64,000 bases of DNA, taken from JASGJS01 sp047601185 (GTDB lineage: Bacteria; Pseudomonadota; Gammaproteobacteria; JAURND01). Position numbers and translations under genes: made by a program. This document shows, piece after piece, positions 61,269-64,000 of this stretch. The notes under the pieces are model-generated. The model did no database searches, was not told the DNA's origin, and was given only the letters and a program-made list of their open reading frames with translations. The first letter of the stretch is position 1, and each line of letters begins with the position of its first letter. The stretch is taken from contig JASGJS010000001.1 of NCBI GenBank assembly GCA_047601185.1, positions 1 through 64,000 of the forward strand, read 5' to 3'.

Positions 61269-61664
61269 ATGTCTAATGACCGCTTAACTCGTGGCACCAA
61301 AAAAATCAACGAGTTAACTCCCAATGCTGACCAAAATCTTTTAAAAGGACTCGGCAAAACAGCCCCAGACTTAGCCAATTATGTGTTGGAGTTTGTATTT
61401 GGTGACCTTTACAGTCGTCCAGGATTAGATATAAAAACCAAACAAATACTGACCGTTACCATTTTGGCGACCCTAGGCAATGCCAAACCTCAGCTGGCTT
61501 TTCATATCAATAGCGCTTTAAATCTAGGCATCACTGAACAGGAAATAATTGATATTATGACGCATCTTTCTGGTTATGCTGGTTTCCCAGCGGCTATCAA
61601 TGGTGTCAATACTGCAAAAGAGGTATTTGCTGAGCGGGCTCAAAAGGAAAAAACCCTTGACTAG
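61269..61664 (+). CDS. Carboxymuconolactone decarboxylase-family protein
   Basis: A 131-aa AhpD-like fold protein: QNLLKGLGKTAPDLANYVLEF, then IKTKQILTVTILATLGNAKPQLAFHINSALNLG and EIIDIMTHLSGYAGFPAAING are family signatures. There is no CxxC pair, so peroxidase activity of the AhpD kind is unlikely and the pcaC-like branch is closer. GGAGGAATCAT precedes the ATG. It is followed by a VOC fragment. Confidence 0.85.
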   Translation: MSNDRLTRGTKKINELTPNADQNLLKGLGKTAPDLANYVLEFVFGDLYSRPGLDIKTKQILTVTILATLGNAKPQLAFHINSALNLGITEQEIIDIMTHLSGYAGFPAAINGVNTAKEVFAERAQKEKTLD

Positions 61665-61687
61665 GTTAGGCATGCTAAAAAACGGTA

Positions 61688-61966
61688 TTGCAAGCAGCCT
61701 GGGTAGCGTGCTGGAATGGTATATCTGTGAGCAATTACGAGCGCTCTAAATCATTCTATGTAAAAATTTTAGGCGCACTAGATTATCATCTGTTGATGGA
61801 AGTAGCAGGGTTTATGGGGTTTGGCATTAAAGGAGGCAATAGCCCCATCGTCTCTTTTTGGATGCATGAAGATAAAACGAAATTATTACTTGGAATGCAT
61901 ACCGCCTTCACAGCAACCAATAGAAAAATGGTCGATAATTTTCTAACTTCATGTGCTCCTCCTTGA
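61688..61966 (+). pseudogene. VOC (glyoxalase-fold) protein, truncated
   Basis: SVSNYERSKSFYVKILGALDYHLL and the later FTATNRKMVDNFL match VOC proteins, usually about 125-130 residues. Here the N-terminus lacks its normal start (the frame opens at TTG with unrelated AAWVACWNG, suggesting a frameshift) and the C-terminus stops about 35 residues early. It is probably inactive. Confidence 0.6.
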
Positions 61967-61977
61967 AGTAAATTTTT

Positions 61978-63162
61978 TTAGGGTAATGAAAATTGCTTTT
62001 TTACCTGTGTCAAAGCTAAAATGACGAAAAAAACTGTGATAAAAGCACAAAATCCCATACATAAGACAATTGGTTGTAGCGTTCTGTTTCCAATAAAGGA
62101 AGAAAAACCACTCATAATGCCTGAAATTGACAATTGCAAAGCACCCATCAAAGCAGCAGCCGTCGCGCTATTTTCTTTAAAAAATTGCAAATAACATGCC
62201 TGATTGTTCGGAGCAGTAACACCTATAGTACCTACTGCTATCATAATACCGGGCACAAAAAATATTAACTGATTATGAAAATACACAATAAAAATTAATG
62301 TCATTACAGCAACTGCTTGCAACACAATAGAAAAAAACAATATCCAGATTGGTTCTACCCAGCGCAACAATAGCCTGTTTATCATATTTAAAAGAAACAT
62401 TGTAGCAATATTGCAAGCAAATAACCCCGCAAAACCAAATTTTGACACAGCAAACCAATTTTGATAAATAAAAGAAGCATTGGTTAGAAATATTACCATA
62501 ATACTAAAGGCAAATGCCTGTACCATAATAAAACATAAAGCCACTTTATTTTGTAAGACTGAAACATAACCTTTAAAAAAAGATAACTTGACATTTTTTA
62601 AAGGGGAGATAGTAGACTTTTCGAAGACGTATGTCCAAAGCATAATCATCACAAGAGAGGCATACAACGTTAAAAAAATAAAAATTCCTTGCCAATGAGC
62701 TATAGTTAGAATAATACTGCCCAGAGTTGGTGCAATGGCAGGTGCCATCATCATAATGAGCATGATTAAGCTAAATACCTTTGCAGCTTCTTTACCTTCA
62801 AAACGATCTCTAACGATACCTGCAACACCTACACCACCCCATCCACCGCCAAAAGCTTGTAACATTCGGCAAGCTAAAAGAAAAATAAGGCTATTAGCAA
62901 AAACTGTCATTAAACTGGCAAAGGTAAATATGCCTAAACCGATCAACATAATTTTTGCTTTCCCCCAGTAATCCGACAAGGGGCCACCAATTAACTGCCC
63001 TACAGCTAATCCTAAAAGATAAACGCTGACAGTGTAACCAATTTGCTGGATATCTGTGTGCAAAAAATTTGCAATATCAGGAAATGCAGGGAGATAAGTA
63101 TCAAATGCAAAAGGCCCCAGCGCTGACACCATAGCTAAAATAAAAACTATTCTTAAGGACAT
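61978..63162 (-). CDS. MFS multidrug transporter, Bcr/CflA family
   Basis: A 394-aa inner-membrane exporter with 12 predicted helices. Family marks are GPFAFDTYLPAFPDIANFL near the N-terminus, the motif-A loop GPLSDYWGKAKIML, CRMLQAFGGGWGGVGVAGIVRDRF and the centre APAIAPTLGSIIL. It exports drugs such as bicyclomycin or other small molecules; the substrate is not predictable. The start at 63162 opens the family N-terminus. The frame extends upstream into copy D of the DUF3050 leader, which is not coding. Confidence 0.9.
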   Translation of the reverse strand: MSLRIVFILAMVSALGPFAFDTYLPAFPDIANFLHTDIQQIGYTVSVYLLGLAVGQLIGGPLSDYWGKAKIMLIGLGIFTFASLMTVFANSLIFLLACRMLQAFGGGWGGVGVAGIVRDRFEGKEAAKVFSLIMLIMMMAPAIAPTLGSIILTIAHWQGIFIFLTLYASLVMIMLWTYVFEKSTISPLKNVKLSFFKGYVSVLQNKVALCFIMVQAFAFSIMVIFLTNASFIYQNWFAVSKFGFAGLFACNIATMFLLNMINRLLLRWVEPIWILFFSIVLQAVAVMTLIFIVYFHNQLIFFVPGIMIAVGTIGVTAPNNQACYLQFFKENSATAAALMGALQLSISGIMSGFSSFIGNRTLQPIVLCMGFCAFITVFFVILALTQVKKQFSLP

Positions 63163-63182
63163 TACAATTCTCTCTCGCTTAA

Positions 63183-63357
63183 AGTTTAAGATCATTGCGG
63201 TCGTCCCTTCTTTATCCTTGAAATTACTTACAGGACTGCAGGTATGACCACAACATATTAACAACAACTAGAACAGACCATTCAACCTCTAGTCACCCAG
63301 ATTGCTGAGCATCAGGCTTTTAAAGCCATCACGACAAATGAGAATTTACGGCGAATA
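63183..63357 (+). pseudogene. Copy D: broken 5' end of a second DUF3050 gene
   Basis: From TTAAGATCATTGCGGTCGTC to GAATTTACGGCGA this parallels 19527-19693: the ribosome region, the ATG (63243), and the first 35 codons, but codon 6 is now TAA. It fits directly behind copy C (ending at 60965), so one original copy was split by a 2.2-kb insertion carrying the CMD, VOC and MFS genes. It ends at the dinB stop. Confidence 0.7.
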
Positions 63358-63358
63358 T

Positions 63359-64000
63359 TTAAACTGAAAAATGCACCCCCAAACCCATTAAACGAATAGG
63401 CCTATTTTCTTTTTCATGAATTCGATGCAGAAGATTGATATAAACTTGCAAATTAATTTCTGAAACCATCATTTCAGCGGTGGTTATTTTAAAATTATTA
63501 AATTTAATTTTAAGAAATTGATTTTTTATTGGGTGGGTACTGGCTGATTCTTCTAATCTATGCAGTAATTGATGATACAAGCTAGACACGACCGACAAAC
63601 ACTCCTGCAAATCATGAGCGTCCTGCGGAAATGTCCGCTCTACGCTTAAAGATTTTCGCACTCGATTTGGCTCAACGGGTCTATTATCTATCCCTCTGCA
63701 CTGTTCATAAAGACGTCGACCGAGCTTCCCAAATGTTGCTGACAATTCCGACTCTGTTAGCTTTTGTAAATCTTGGCAGGTCTTTAAGCCTATTGCGTGG
63801 AGTTTTTGTGTCATAACCTTACCAACCCCGAACAATTTGGTAACGGGTAAAGCCGTGACAAAATTTTCCACTTTTTGGGGAGGGATCACCATGATTCCAT
63901 TCGGTTTATTCCAGCCACTGGCAATTTTGGCTAAATATTTGTTGGGTGCTACACCAGCTGAAGCAGTCAGCTGTAGCGTATCCCAAATTTGTTTACGAAT
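63359..64000 (-). CDS. dinB: DNA polymerase IV, C-terminal part (runs off the window)
   Basis: The reading frame enters at 64000 (IRKQIWDTLQLTASAGVAPN then KYLAKIASGWNKPNG) and continues PVTKLFGVGKVMTQKLHAIG, the helix-hairpin-helix thumb. The little-finger region follows (KSLSVERTFPQDAHDLQECL) and it ends VHFSV. This is the Y-family polymerase for translesion synthesis. The N-terminal palm with catalytic acids lies outside the window. About 213 of roughly 355 residues are seen and the frame is intact. Confidence 0.93.
   Translation of the reverse strand: MRKQIWDTLQLTASAGVAPNKYLAKIASGWNKPNGIMVIPPQKVENFVTALPVTKLFGVGKVMTQKLHAIGLKTCQDLQKLTESELSATFGKLGRRLYEQCRGIDNRPVEPNRVRKSLSVERTFPQDAHDLQECLSVVSSLYHQLLHRLEESASTHPIKNQFLKIKFNNFKITTAEMMVSEINLQVYINLLHRIHEKENRPIRLMGLGVHFSV

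Overview
The window looks like a chromosomal segment of an intracellular-type gammaproteobacterium, most likely of the order Legionellales (Legionella/Coxiella/Aquicella-like). The pointers are an ankyrin-repeat protein, an F-type conjugation island in a tRNA gene, response regulators with the LqsR-like layout seen in Legionella, and moderately AT-rich DNA. This placement is inferred from family resemblance, not from a search.

Region 1 (1-12.4 kb) is ordinary chromosome. On the minus strand are lolC/E with the first codons of lolD, tRNA-Leu(UAA), tRNA-Cys(GCA), a REPIN-like double hairpin, a nonsense-broken gene, a small unknown gene and an ankyrin protein. On the plus strand is a tightly packed run: fumC, pstSCAB, cydAB with a DUF2474-type small subunit, and trpS, followed by tRNA-Thr(UGU).

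Region 2 (12,462-55,193) is an integrated island of about 42.7 kb. It is bounded by a 56-bp exact direct repeat of the 3' part of tRNA-Thr. A P4-type tyrosine integrase sits at the right end, and paired 9-bp repeats lie inside both ends. Its left part carries signalling genes: a flavin oxidoreductase with a hybrid kinase holding two receivers, then a DUF3050 enzyme-like protein, a PAS histidine kinase and an LqsR-like response regulator. A small ORF and a strong hairpin precede the DUF3050 gene, and parts of this leader recur three times right of the island. A trypsin-like protease and an AlbA_2 (Schlafen-type) protein lie between the two signalling sets. Next come two small DNA-binding-type genes flanking a repeat-rich gap (candidate oriT) and an F-type transfer block read leftward (traU', trbC, traF, traH, traG, traD, traI). 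Plus-strand cargo genes sit between the tra genes.

The transfer block is decayed. traU is cut and fused to a phage ParB-methyltransferase gene, and traN and everything upstream of traU are missing. A phage fragment (replication, HTH and late-type genes) follows, itself broken by an IS66 element (8-bp target duplication) and by one IS3/IS407-type element (4-bp duplications); a second copy of that element lies just beyond the phage HTH gene. The right end has an AlpA-like protein, a LexA-like regulator lacking its catalytic serine, a second LqsR-like regulator split cleanly by an IS407-type element, an Rpn nuclease and the integrase.

Region 3 (55.2-64 kb) is also mosaic. It has a membrane protein, a possible PD-(D/E)XK nuclease, another IS407-type copy, a ParG-like protein, a second Rpn gene, scattered broken copies of the DUF3050 leader, a carboxymuconolactone decarboxylase-like protein, a VOC fragment, an MFS drug exporter, and the 3' part of dinB running off the window. 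No CRISPR array or rRNA gene was seen.
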